A stretch of 64,000 nucleotides of DNA, taken from contig CM056742.1 in assembly GCA_029851415.1 (NCBI GenBank), positions 94,540,748-94,604,747 of the forward strand, read 5' to 3'. Shown here piece after piece: positions 32,408 through 42,439 of this stretch. The DNA comes from Eretmocerus hayati. Lineage: Eukaryota > Arthropoda > Insecta > Hymenoptera > Aphelinidae. Both the position numbers and the translations under genes were made by a program. The notes below the pieces were generated by a model. It was not told where the DNA came from. It worked only from the letters and a program-made list of their open reading frames with translations, and ran no database searches. Position 1 is the stretch's first letter; every line of letters begins with the position of its first letter.

Positions 32408-33412
32408 GAACGGAAAGTCGGTAGATCATCTCTTTCACGATGATGACCTCCAAATTTATCTCCAGGTGGAGAAAAATAAGATCAGAGAGGGGATCGCTCG
32501 ATTAGGAGAAGTGGGGCGACTGGTTGCTGATTGGGCTGCGGGCTCCGGCCTGCGTCTCAACGCTGGTAAGACCAAAGCAATCTTTTTCTCTCTTGAGAGG
32601 AATATCAAAGATCTGAAAAGTATGGACTTGCCAGGGGTTGAGATACAGGAAGGAGTTCTTGTCCCTTTCAGTGATACAGTCGTGAGCCTTGGTGTTGTTT
32701 TAGATAGTGAATTGTCGTAGAAGCCGCAAATTAATCAAGTGACAAAGAAAATCAACAGGGCCCTATACAGTTTGCGGTTTTTTCGGGCATGCATCACCAG
32801 GACTCTTCGCATTCGACTAGTCGAGGCGTTAGTCCAGCCTCATCTGGACTACTGCACGGTCACCTATCTTGACGCAGCGGACGAACAACGGCAACGGATA
32901 CAGCGACTGAGCAATTCATTTGTGAGATACATTTTTGATCTTAGGAGAGACGAGCACATCACTCCGTTTAGGGACAGCTTGGATTGGTTGCGTACTGATT
33001 CGCGGCGAATGTACTTTGCAGGCATTATCATGTATAAGATCATGCACATGAGGGAAGCTGGTTACCTGTCTGCAATGTTCACCAGGCACCAATCTGAGCG
33101 TCCTGGGCGTGGAAATGCACAAGAGCAGGAACTCAAAGTACCCAGAATGAGTCTCGAGTACGGAAGACGATCTTTCCAAGCCCAGTGTGCTCATTTCTGG
33201 AACTTTCTCCCTTCGGGTTTTCGGCAGATCGCAAAAATTTCGATTTTTAAGGATGCTTTGAGAGAATTCCTTCGTTCACAGCCTCCTCAGAGAGTTGATG
33301 TGGACAAGAAGCATGACTTCAATCTTTGAAGGTCATTGGGCTCTTCTCTTTTCATATGGACTGTGATTATAATCACAACCTGTTACATGACTGATTAGAA
33401 AATAACTGTGAT
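32408..33412 (+). pseudogene. LINE copy D, RT end and C-terminus
   Basis: It is homologous to copy B from 18050 onward. The catalytic box reads FHDDD instead of FYADD. A TAG at 32718-32720 replaces the Trp of LSWKPQ. The frame resumes at 32739 and runs to 33329 (INRALYSLRFFRACITRTLR, YGRRSFQAQCAHFWNFL). The short 3' UTR piece ends at 33412, where it abuts another LINE fragment. It is inactive. Confidence 0.85.
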
Positions 33413-34723
33413 GCCTGTTCTTCTTGCCACAGTCTACTACCGTCCTCCTGCGGCTTATCCACACGAATTTTTCAACACCATCTCACATTTTCTACCCAAA
33501 TATCAGCATGCAATTATTACAGGAGACTTCAACATCAACATAGCAACAACCTCATCTGCATCCACCTTCTTTTTCAACATATACGATTCCTACCTATTCG
33601 GACCCGCCTCTACGGAACCCACGCATCACGTAATCTACCACGATAACTCTGTCTACGACACCTGTATTGATATTTTCCTCGTTCGTAAAAATGGAGCCCT
33701 CCTGTCACACCGCAAATCCCTCGACCCATTTACCGACGGACACGACTTTATCGAGATTGATTACAGCCTGAAACCTCTCTCTACCAAACCCAAAACGATA
33801 GCTCTCCGTAAACTCAATAGCATAGACTGTGATCAGCTGCATGGACTAATTGCTGCAACCCTGTCCTCTCCAATTGCAAACACCTCAGCGGCAGGCTCGA
33901 CTTTAGACCCTACAAATGACCAACTAAGGCAGTATTGGGTGCCGGCTCTGCAATCACACGCCAACCCTCTACCTGATATACACAGCTTCTCTACCAGCAG
34001 CCCCCTTGTAGATACAATACCACTACCCGAAACTGGCCAAAACTTCCTTCTGCGTCCCTCCGATGCTACCCAACACATTGACTCATCAGTAGACGCTCTC
34101 ACCTCCACTACACTGGCCGCCTTTGACCAACTTTCACCCACAACCCACCTCACCGTTTCCTCCACAAAAAAACCATGGGTGACTGCAGATATTAAGCGTC
34201 TGATGGCTCACAGAGACTCTATCTACCAACGAGCTCGCCGCAGTCACTCTGCTTCCCTACACCAACAATATCGCGAAGCTCGCGCCAAAGTCAAATCGTC
34301 ACTAGACAATGCCAAATTCACGGACATGAATCAGGAGATAACCTTTGCTCCTGATGTTAAATCTAGATGGCAAGAGCTTCGCAAATTTGGCATTGCATCG
34401 AACCGTACCCCGTCCCCTCTCACTCTCTTCAGTAGCCAGTCTCTCAATAGGCACTATGCCCAAGTTACAGCCAACCATCAACCGCTATCCGGTGCTGACA
34501 TAGAGTACGTATGCTCCATTTCATGCCTTTCCAACATTCCAGAATTCGACTTTGACCCTATCACAACCGAATCGCTCCGCCAAGCTTTCTCTCTATCAAA
34601 GTCTAAGGGCCAAGGTGCTGACGGACTCTCATCCACCATGGCTGGCTTAGCTTTTTCCCGCAATCGAGACCTCGCTCCTCAATATATTCAACGACTCCCT
34701 GTCATCGAGCCACTTCCCAGCTA
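33413..34723 (+). pseudogene. LINE fragment E2, endonuclease C-terminal part to RT start
   Basis: A 438-codon frame opens mid-endonuclease (TVYYRPPAAYPHEFF, AIITGDFNINI, DGHDFIEIDYSL) and continues through the linker (KKPWVTADIKRLMAHRDS) to GADGLSS, the start of the RT. A frameshift near 34640 moves reading to IFNDSLSSSHFP, where it ends. It resembles the LINE at 44102-46091 but is clearly a different family member. It has neither an endonuclease N-terminus nor an RT core. Confidence 0.8.
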
Positions 34724-35175
34724 GCATTCAGATGTACAAATAACGTCCTGAAGACGTACTCAATGGACATCGGACGTCCGTCCGGACGTCCGATTTTCCG
34801 TCCTAGGAACGTTTCTAGGACGTGCTATTTCCAGTTTTGATTTGTCCCAGGGACGTTAAAAAAAAACGCCCAAATAACGTCCAAAGGGACATCTTGAGGT
34901 CATCCGACAGACGTCATTAGGACATCCAGAACTCGGACTATAAAATACATGAAAATTAGCAAAAAATTTCATTTTTCATTCAAATTACACGTTGAACTGC
35001 CTTTTTTGGTCTTTTCTATTGAGTTTATATTCAAATTAATTATTTTAAGACGTATTCGATTAGGTATTGCTGAAAAAATTTTACAATGTAGAGACTGCCG
35101 ACGCTGGGATTTGAACCTGGTACCTTCGGATTATGAGACTGCGATCTTGTCCACTCGACCAGAGGCTCGTGCTAC
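34724..35175 (-). mobile_element. tRNA-derived SINE with a GACGTCC-rich tail
   Basis: On the minus strand 35168-35090 resembles a tRNA: an A-box-like TGGTCGAGTGG, an anticodon region CAGTCTCATAATCCGAAGG as in tRNA-Met, and a B box GGTTCAAATCC. The T-stem and acceptor pairings are broken, so it is not a functional tRNA gene. The body is AT-rich, and the far end (34735-34930) is built from repeated, partly palindromic GACGTCC/GGACGTC motifs. RNA polymerase III boxes plus an unrelated body are the definition of a SINE. The boundary at 34724-34730 is approximate. Confidence 0.65.
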
Positions 35176-35510
35176 GCGGAGTGGCTTGATATGCCTACCT
35201 GACCCACGACTATGGAAAGGTATAAGTTCTAACTATAATTCCGTCTTATATTTGTTAAAAATATGAATAAGTATAATCATTTGAGAAAAATGAGCTGTGA
35301 TTTGGCTATGCAATAAATAATGGACCAGGATGTGCGTGCATCATTGCACGGACTTTCCATTCCAAAATTCAAAAGTAAATTGATGGATAATAACGATGGC
35401 TATAAAAAGAGGCTGTCTTCCAAAAACCAAAATTTGTGTGAGCAAAAAATTAGGATACCGATTTCTCCCATTATATAACATTTATTGTAAAATTTTCGTG
35501 TGCTTAATAG

Positions 35511-35935
35511 TTGTTGTCAACCAATACTGGACCAAGCGCCTTCAAAAATCGTATTGTAACCGGTATTTGTGGTAATATTAATTGTCTAGACATGACTACT
35601 TTCTTCACTCTTGCGAAACCTCTTATATTAAAATTTTTGAGACCTTATATTAAAAAATTCAAAACTGCTAAAGTTTGTCTGATTTTTTCTGCCTATTCTA
35701 ATTTAGGGGAAGAAACATCGTTGATCAAACATTTTCAAATGCGATACGAGACCCTCATGAAATCTTCACGATTAAATCGATGGTTTGACGAGTCTATAAC
35801 ATTTATTAATGATGAAATGTCATCTTTTGAAGATTGTGGATCCGGTTATTCTTAATCAGAAATTCTGTCGCTTACAGTCAGCATTGCTAAAACGAAAATG
35901 CTAAGTGCTTCTATGAGGGAATTTATCCCGTCATA
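35511..35935 (+). pseudogene. Fragment of a large-transposon-associated protein (Polinton-like?)
   Basis: A 114-codon frame ends EMSSFEDCGSGYS. After a TAA it continues in the same frame as SEILSLTVSIAK and FIP. I recall SGW-L...LxVNINKYxPxRxSSYI in a family of insect repeat proteins associated with Polinton/Maverick-like DNA elements carrying a B-type polymerase. Only this segment is present; no polymerase, integrase or terminal repeats are seen. The family link is from memory and tentative. Confidence 0.35.
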
Positions 35936-36623
35936 TCCAGGCATAGCCTGGTTCATCATTTTGTGGGTTCTTATTCTGTACTTATGTAGGGGAGAAAGGT
36001 CAAATGACCAAGGCATGAGGTTAATTTAAGTACCGAGGCTTTAATGAAGTAATAAGAAGAGAATGAATATTTACAAAGTTATTTACAATTGGTCGAATGA
36101 CCTTGAGACGCATTTGAGCTCGAGCACGTGAAAAGGAGGGCACGAGGAAGGAATCATATTTACTGTAGGCCACAGAAAGAGAGAGAGAAGATCGATCTGG
36201 CACTTACAGAATGGTCGACTCGGCGACGACGGAGACGTCCACGAGGACAGAAGTATGGGCCACGCTTGGCCGACGGCTACTGGCAGCTTGACCAGGCACG
36301 GTCAGGAGACCCTCGAAGGCCGGGCTCGTCGAATATGCTCTAGGTCTGCAGGGCCTGTCGCGAGACCGCTGCACCAGGTTATCACGCGCGAACCGAGACT
36401 AGTAAAACGGTGACGAGGTTACGCGCGGAAGAGAAAAACGGAGCACGAAAACTGGAGCGAGCTCCGACACGTGCTCTCCCTACTCATGACAACGGTAGTC
36501 TGCCGGCGCACGGCGGCGCAGTGGCAGCTTGGTGGAACGCGAGGGGAGGGGAGCGCGGGGAAGGATAGCTTGGGCGTCTGCTACAAGCTACGGCCCGCGC
36601 GACTCCATCTCGCTTTTTTAGCG

Positions 36624-36629
<6 letters not shown>
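35936..36629. other. Stretch without a supportable gene
   Basis: The part from about 36180 to 36600 is GC-rich with short chance frames. No domain or repeat is recognised. It ends at the CT tract flanking the intact R1-clade element. Confidence 0.5.
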
Positions 36630-36713
<84 letters not shown>

Positions 36714-36725
36714 TTTTTTTTTTTT
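36630..36725. repeat. (CT)n plus poly(T), 3' flank of the intact R1-clade element
   Basis: CT (36630-36705) is followed by ~20 T, which is the element's poly(A) tail on the minus strand. A matching CT tract lies at the 5' end (42349-42439), so the element sits inside one CT microsatellite. Confidence 0.95.
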
Positions 36726-37176
36726 AAGTGGAATATAAGGAAAAATCTGATGACAGGACATCCCTATTGGATGTCCCACCGGCAGACCATGAGCGCTTTC
36801 ATTTTGCCCACCCGGTGAACCGGATGAGCATGAATCCAGCGCCCGTGTGCCCTGTGGGCTAAAACCTTCTGCTCTCAACCCCACAGTGTTGGCAAGCCAT
36901 CACTGCAGAACTGGGGGCAGCTAACCACTATCTAACCAACCCACCCCGGAACCGCGTTAGCATTACTTCAGGGTGGGAGGCGTATCGCGCTCGGGATCAA
37001 GCGACTCTCTTCTCTCACGACTTGCAGGTGTTGTTGCTCCTTCTTCGATCTTTTCCTACTCTTCTTTCTTCGATCTTCTCTCTTCTTCCTTCTCTCTTCT
37101 TTCTTCTTTCTTCCCTCTTCAGTTCATCATATTCCTCCTGGAATAATTTGGACCTCTTCTGATTGAGTCGGCAGAC
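36726..37176 (-). other. 3' UTR of the intact R1-clade element
   Basis: About 450 bp between the ORF2 stop and the poly(A) tail. Its distal half (AAGTGGAATATAAGG...) is unlike the 3' UTRs of C, C2, G and H, whereas the ORF2-proximal part (TTCATCATATTCCTCCTGG) is shared. Confidence 0.75.
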
Positions 37177-40100
37177 TCACTGTGATTCGCCTGCTTCGAG
37201 GCGCCTCACTTCCCTCTCTTTCTCCTCCTTACGGGTCATCACCAGCTTGATGTATCCGGTGACTCTATCCCATGTCTCCTGGTTGCGAAGTAAGTACGGG
37301 ACGAGGTTCTCGGGTGTTAGTTGAGCACCCAGCCATCCATCCAACTCGGCGCGCTCACTTTGGGTGTCGTTGCACGTGAACAGGGCGTGTTCAGCGTCAT
37401 CCCAGTTGTCCCCGCATGACTGGCATGCTGGGGATGTCCTCTTCTTGAACCGGGTCAGATAGGCACCGAAGCAACCGTGGTCACTCAGTGCTTGCGTCGT
37501 CCAGTAATCTATCTCTCCGTGGGTGCGTTCCGTCCATTTGGCTACGTCACGTATCAGCCGGTGCGTCCATCTGCCATTCGCAAATGGCGAATCCCACTCA
37601 GTTTGCCACTGTTCGAGGGTGGTCTCCTTCTCGTTGTCGCGGATGATCTCCTTCATCGTCGGAGTGAGTACTCGTTCGGCTCCGATCACTTTCTGGCGGT
37701 CCCAGATCCTCACTCGCTCCGCGACGAGCAAGTGAATGGGCGGTGTACTCGCCAATACGTAAGCCGCATCTCCTGACACGGTGCGGTAGGCACGGATACT
37801 TCTCAGGGCCGCTCTCCGGTGAACAGGGCCCATTCTCTTCTCGATGATGGACTTCTCTACTCTCTTTCCCCACACGGGTGCACCGTACAGCATGATGGAG
37901 GTGGTGACGGTGTTGAGAAGTGCGCGCCTCTTTTCCTTGGGTCCTCCGATATTCGGCATGAGCCGCTGAAGCGCCGCACCAACCCTGCTCGCCTTCTGGG
38001 CGGCTTCCTGGATGTGTTTCCTGAACGACCATTTGTCGTCGAGCCATACACCCAGATATTTCAGCTCTGTCTTGCGTGGTATCTCTTGCCCGTTGATGTA
38101 AAAATGGGGCAAGTCGAACTTCCTGCGCCTCGTGACCACTATGGCTTCGCACTTTGGAACAGCCAGCTCTAGGAGCCTGCTGATCATCCATTCGTAGACT
38201 CGGGCCAGCGCCTCGTTCGCGCGTCTACCCAAGAGCTCCTCGTTGTCGGCCCAAACTATGAGTCCCGCGTCGTCCGCAAAAGCCACTATTATTACTCCTT
38301 CTGGCAGTTCGATAGACAGTAAGCTGTCGTACTGGGTATTCCAGTTGAACGGCCCGGAAACCGATCCCTGCCCGATTCCGGCGGACAGCTCTCGAACCTC
38401 TTGTCCCTCGTCGGTGTCGTACACGAGGGTCCTATTCCGTAGGTAGTCGCTCGTGACTGCTAACAGGTAGGGTGGCACTTTACCTGCCTGGGATGCGTAC
38501 ACTCGCTCCCAGCTCGCACAATTAAATGCGTTCTTTATGTCTAACGCGATGATCGCGCAGAAACCCCCTCTCCCTTGGTATGGTCTCCCCACCGACGCTT
38601 GAACCCGTTCTTGGACCGCCTCGATCGCGTGTACAGTGCTCCGTCCCTTCCGGAACCCGAACTGCATTGGTGACAGCCCACCGCTCTCTTCGTAGGCTTT
38701 CTCCACCCTGTTGAGCACCATCCTCTCGTACATTTTCCCGATATTGTCGAGCATGCTGAGAGGGCGTTGACCTCCTTGACCCTTAGGTATCAGGACCAGC
38801 TTCTGGCGTTTCCACTTGTCCGGGAAAATTCCCGCGCTCAGACAGATGTTGAAGAGGTCGAGGAGTAAAACTGGCTTGTATTTGAAGACCAGTTTGAGAG
38901 CCTCGTTTGGAATGCCGTCCAGGCCAGGGGCCTTGCCGTTTGGCAGCCTCTTCGCCGCTATAAGTAGCTCTTGCATGGTAAAGAGCGGGATGGGATCTTC
39001 GCTCTCCGGAGGGAATGTCACTCTGGGTTCTCCTGCTGGAAAGAGGTCTTCCACGATGCTGCGCAAGGTTGCTGCATCGGTCGGTGCTGGGTTGCCCTTC
39101 CGGGTTCGGACCTTTGACATAACCACGCGGTATGGCGTGCCCCAGGGGTCTCCGTTAACCAAGTCACACAATTCAGCCCAGCATTTCTCTTTGCTTCTCC
39201 GGATGGCTAGAACAAGAGCCTTCTTTGCTTCTTTGTACGCTCTGTCATCGTCCGCCAGCGATGGTCGTTGCAGCTTCCTTGATCGCCACGCGGTTCTCCT
39301 CTTTTTATTGCTCGTTCTTCGTAGAGCCTTTATCTCGTCGGTGATCCAGTACTCTGGTTTCCTCCAGAAGCATGGTGTTGTCTTGCGAGGCATCGAAGCG
39401 TCACAAGCTCTTGTGATGGTGGTCGTCACCATATCCACAGCCTCGTCCGCGGTGGAGTTCATCGGGAGATCTCCGGCTGTTTCTATCGATTCCCGGAATT
39501 TTCCCTCTTCCAGCTTGCGTACCTGCCACCCCGTCGGTCGCGGTCTGCGTGTCGTCTGTCTCTGTCTGTCAGTCCTAAGTCGAAACCGAATATGTCGATG
39601 GTCACTCAGTGTTTCCGTGTCCAGGACCTCCCACGATGTCATGCGTCCCATGAGCGACGGGCTCATGAACGTCAGGTCGAGGACCGATGACGAACCCCCC
39701 TCCCGGGACCGAGTGTCGTGCCGGTAGTACGTGATAACCCCCGTCTCGTTCGCGAGCACTAACCCTAATGCCTCCATGGTATCAGCGAGTATTACCCCCC
39801 GTCTATCGCGCGGCCCCCCGCTCCAAGTCGGTTCCTTGGAGTTGAAATCCCCCGCGATTATAACTGGGCCCCCCCATTGCCTGACATCTTCTTCTAGGTC
39901 GTGTAGCTCGTCTTCAAATTCGTGCGTCTTGAGCGACGGCGAATAGTAGCAGCTATAGACTGCCGTGCCCTCTATGGTCTTTCGAGCGAAACCGCGGCCA
40001 CTAACAGCTGGTCCAGTCTCACGAATCGCAGGATTCATGATCTGGATTACAGCGGTCCCCCAGTGATCGAATGTGGATCGGGAGAATTCGCGCTTCCGAG

Positions 40101-40209
40101 GCGGTTCGGAGATAATCAGAACATCGATCCCCTCTTCTTTGGCAACAGCGCGTAGAAGGTCGTTCGCGTCCCCGCTCTTCCTGAGGTTGGCTTGGATGAA
40201 ATTAGCCAT
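37177..40209 (-). CDS. R1-clade retrotransposon ORF2: endonuclease-reverse transcriptase (intact)
   Basis: The 1010-residue protein has no internal stop. I chose ATG 40207-40209 (MANFIQANLRKS) because it is where R1-clade endonucleases begin and because it overlaps the ORF1 stop (ATGGCTAA). The APE-type endonuclease (about 1-215) shows QANLRKS, ISEPPRK, AGDFNSKEP (~120) and SDHRHI (~203). The RT shows APGLDG (~429), IALDIKNAF, GQGSVSGPFNWN, VAFADDAGLIV (~643) and LKYLGVWLDD. The C-terminus has CQSCGDNWDDAEHALFTC (~928-945), the R1-type Cys/His motif. It would nick target DNA and reverse-transcribe element RNA in the nucleus. All catalytic residues I can check are present, so the copy may be active. 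Confidence 0.93.
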   Translation of the reverse strand: MANFIQANLRKSGDANDLLRAVAKEEGIDVLIISEPPRKREFSRSTFDHWGTAVIQIMNPAIRETGPAVSGRGFARKTIEGTAVYSCYYSPSLKTHEFEDELHDLEEDVRQWGGPVIIAGDFNSKEPTWSGGPRDRRGVILADTMEALGLVLANETGVITYYRHDTRSREGGSSSVLDLTFMSPSLMGRMTSWEVLDTETLSDHRHIRFRLRTDRQRQTTRRPRPTGWQVRKLEEGKFRESIETAGDLPMNSTADEAVDMVTTTITRACDASMPRKTTPCFWRKPEYWITDEIKALRRTSNKKRRTAWRSRKLQRPSLADDDRAYKEAKKALVLAIRRSKEKCWAELCDLVNGDPWGTPYRVVMSKVRTRKGNPAPTDAATLRSIVEDLFPAGEPRVTFPPESEDPIPLFTMQELLIAAKRLPNGKAPGLDGIPNEALKLVFKYKPVLLLDLFNICLSAGIFPDKWKRQKLVLIPKGQGGQRPLSMLDNIGKMYERMVLNRVEKAYEESGGLSPMQFGFRKGRSTVHAIEAVQERVQASVGRPYQGRGGFCAIIALDIKNAFNCASWERVYASQAGKVPPYLLAVTSDYLRNRTLVYDTDEGQEVRELSAGIGQGSVSGPFNWNTQYDSLLSIELPEGVIIVAFADDAGLIVWADNEELLGRRANEALARVYEWMISRLLELAVPKCEAIVVTRRRKFDLPHFYINGQEIPRKTELKYLGVWLDDKWSFRKHIQEAAQKASRVGAALQRLMPNIGGPKEKRRALLNTVTTSIMLYGAPVWGKRVEKSIIEKRMGPVHRRAALRSIRAYRTVSGDAAYVLASTPPIHLLVAERVRIWDRQKVIGAERVLTPTMKEIIRDNEKETTLEQWQTEWDSPFANGRWTHRLIRDVAKWTERTHGEIDYWTTQALSDHGCFGAYLTRFKKRTSPACQSCGDNWDDAEHALFTCNDTQSERAELDGWLGAQLTPENLVPYLLRNQETWDRVTGYIKLVMTRKEEKEREVRRLEAGESQ

Positions 40210-42094
40210 TCCGACCCCTTCTCCGTTTGTACGTGCTCTTCGCCTTCTGGTAGGCAGTGCAGTTGCTCGCCCCAGATCTGTGATCAGATTTGGACCCGAT
40301 CGCCGCACAACTCAAGCACTTCGGCTTCCCTTTGCAGGTTGCGGCGAGGTGTCCTGGTTCGCCGCACTGGAAGCAGAGTTTTGGTCCCCGCTCCTCCGTC
40401 TTCTCCTTCACGCAGCCCGAGGCCTTGTGGCCATACTGGAGACAGTTATAGCACCGTGGAATGCCACCTTTTTCGCGGATCTTGACTCTGCCCCATCCAA
40501 CCTTCGGTTCCTTCCAGTCCAGGAGGTGGTGGGCCAATCTTGTTGGGATCGAGACGACCGCTGTTTGGGTGCCCCGATAACCGATTCGGAGAGACTTCAC
40601 TGCGATATTCCCTCTCTCACTCTCTGGTAGGGCCTTAGCAAGGTCCTTGAGTACTTGGCCCTTGTCAACGTCGTAATCGACTCCGAGCACCTCCAGAGTA
40701 GAAGTGTTCAGGAGGCAATGGACAGCTCCTTCTTCGCCGACCACTGGTGCCAGTGCTGTCTTCACGGCTGTGGCGTCGGCACCCTTCCTCAATTCGATGA
40801 GGACTTGGCCCTCTTTTGTCTTGCGGAAGCCCGTGACTTTTGTGCCTACTTCCTCGTCGGCGGCATTCGTCTTTATCCTTCGCAGCATATCTGCGTAGGT
40901 GAGCCCTCCCTGATTGGCCGTGACGAGGATGGCCTCAGGCTTGGCTCTTCTCGGCTTCATTTTTGCCTTCTTCGCGGCGGTATCATTCGATCTACCGCTC
41001 TTCTTTGCCTTCTTCGCTTGTTTCTTCGACACCACTTCCTTCCAAGGTCCATTCTGCTCGGGCCGATTGGGCGTTGATGTCGAGCGCGGTGTTCCAGGAC
41101 CTCCCGGTGGAGGTCCGAGTCGCGTCCCCTTCGAACCACGCTGTTGCCCCGGTCGCGATTCCGGTTTCCCTGCCCCCCTTCCCTGGAAGCCACTGCCCGA
41201 CGCGGACGGTTTTCTTGTGGTCGGAGGCTGCGCATTCTTCCTCGCTATCAGGGTCTTTTCCGTTTCGAGAAGCTTTGTCTCGAAAGCAGCCCGCTTCACC
41301 TTGTCTGCCGCGAGTAGGTCTTCGAGCGCAAGGCCGATCTTCTTGAGCTCTTCGATGTCGCCCTTGGTCCCTTCTGGATTGCTGGAGACGGACTCGGCTA
41401 TCCCGATAACCAAGTTGAAGTGCTCGAGGAGGAGATATGTCTTCTCCTCCGTCTCTTCCCGGCACGTTTTTAGGTCTCCCCATTTCGCCATGAGATCACC
41501 CGCTTCGTTTCCACTTCTTTGTCGTGCCATATTTCCGGATGAGGGGATAGGGTCAATCTCCATCTCATCAGACTCTTCGTCGTGAACTCTCTTGTCGAGT
41601 TCACCGATGCCGGGAGTCAGGATTGTTCCGTTCCCCTGGGACCCTATAGTGGAGTCGGACTCGCTCGAGTCTGAGCTCAAGTTGACGGCGTCATCAACCC
41701 CGTTGCTAGGTTGCGTAATCTGGATCCTGAGCGCGGGGTTGTTCTTCAGCAACTTCTCTGCCGCTTCTTGTGCTTCTGCTGCAACCTTCGCATTATTCCC
41801 TAGTTGGACCGGAAAAGTGAGCTTCGATTGCTTTAGCACTCGTTTTTCCGCTGCCTCACCCAAACCCTTCCTCTTCTTGCTGTTTGGGGTGAGGTCTACC
41901 TCCCTCTTGTGTTGGTCCTCTCCTCCAACTATTTTCGCCTGGGGCGTATTTCCATCGCTTGTAGCTTTGCGCGTAACTCCACCAGCCAAGTGTGCCACTG
42001 GTAGCGCGTTTTGCATCGTTGGGGGGCCCCCCCCAAGATCCGAATGGGGCCCCGCTTTACTTGGGGAAATCTTGCCGTCAATGCTGGACATCAT
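40202..42094 (-). CDS. R1-clade retrotransposon ORF1 (gag-like, zinc knuckles; intact)
   Basis: The protein is 630 residues from ATG 42092-42094 (MMSSIDGKISPSK). The frame is open further upstream, but this Met is conserved in the other copy (29455-29457) and the extension looks like 5' UTR. The N-terminal half is charged and low-complexity, with possible coiled coil around EELKKIGLALEDLLAADK. A Pro/Gly-rich basic stretch and GGLTYADMLRRIKTN follow. Near residues 548-598 come three Cys/His knuckles: CYNCLQYGHKASGC, CFQCGEPGHLAATC, and CLSCAAIG...H...C. It is an RNA-binding coat protein for the element RNP. The stop codon overlaps the ORF2 start by 8 nt, suggesting termination-reinitiation. 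Confidence 0.9.
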   Translation of the reverse strand: MMSSIDGKISPSKAGPHSDLGGGPPTMQNALPVAHLAGGVTRKATSDGNTPQAKIVGGEDQHKREVDLTPNSKKRKGLGEAAEKRVLKQSKLTFPVQLGNNAKVAAEAQEAAEKLLKNNPALRIQITQPSNGVDDAVNLSSDSSESDSTIGSQGNGTILTPGIGELDKRVHDEESDEMEIDPIPSSGNMARQRSGNEAGDLMAKWGDLKTCREETEEKTYLLLEHFNLVIGIAESVSSNPEGTKGDIEELKKIGLALEDLLAADKVKRAAFETKLLETEKTLIARKNAQPPTTRKPSASGSGFQGRGAGKPESRPGQQRGSKGTRLGPPPGGPGTPRSTSTPNRPEQNGPWKEVVSKKQAKKAKKSGRSNDTAAKKAKMKPRRAKPEAILVTANQGGLTYADMLRRIKTNAADEEVGTKVTGFRKTKEGQVLIELRKGADATAVKTALAPVVGEEGAVHCLLNTSTLEVLGVDYDVDKGQVLKDLAKALPESERGNIAVKSLRIGYRGTQTAVVSIPTRLAHHLLDWKEPKVGWGRVKIREKGGIPRCYNCLQYGHKASGCVKEKTEERGPKLCFQCGEPGHLAATCKGKPKCLSCAAIGSKSDHRSGASNCTAYQKAKSTYKRRRGRNG

Positions 42095-42346
42095 CTTCTT
42101 TCTTCTTTTCCAGGGCCTGGAATCGCATGCTGGCCGACCCCGGACCAGACCAGCACGGCTGTGGTGTTTAGTTTGATGCGTGTTCTGCATAATGTTGATA
42201 TGTCTGTGTAGTGTTTGAGCGGGCGTAAGTATGGTGCGTGTAGGGTGTAGTGTGTGTAGGTGTAAGTGTAGGACTCGGGTCCGGAGGGGCGTCGCTCCCT
42301 CAAGCTCCGAGTGCAACCCGAAGGTCACACCCAAAGCCCCCTACGG

Positions 42347-42348
<2 letters not shown>
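42095..42348 (-). other. 5' UTR of the intact R1-clade element
   Basis: About 250 bp from the ORF1 ATG to the CT tract. The outermost bases (CCCCCTACGGG on the plus strand) are shared with the other near-complete copy at 29701-29712, marking the element's 5' end. It presumably contains the internal promoter; no motif could be assigned. Confidence 0.7.
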
Positions 42349-42433
<85 letters not shown>

Positions 42434-42439
42434 CTCTCT
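42349..42439. repeat. (CT)n microsatellite, 5' flank of the R1-clade element
   Basis: About 90 bp of near-pure CT lies between the 5' end of the R1-clade element and the next LINE. Confidence 0.95.

Noticed and set aside
35090..35168. Functional tRNA-Met gene
   Set aside because: A and B boxes and the CAT anticodon region are present, but acceptor and T-stem pairing fail and the sequence continues into a SINE body.
37477..38172. Plus-strand open frames opposite the R1-clade ORF2 (also 38816-39727, 40073-41585, 41592-42176)
   Set aside because: Antisense shadows of a strongly supported minus-strand coding region.
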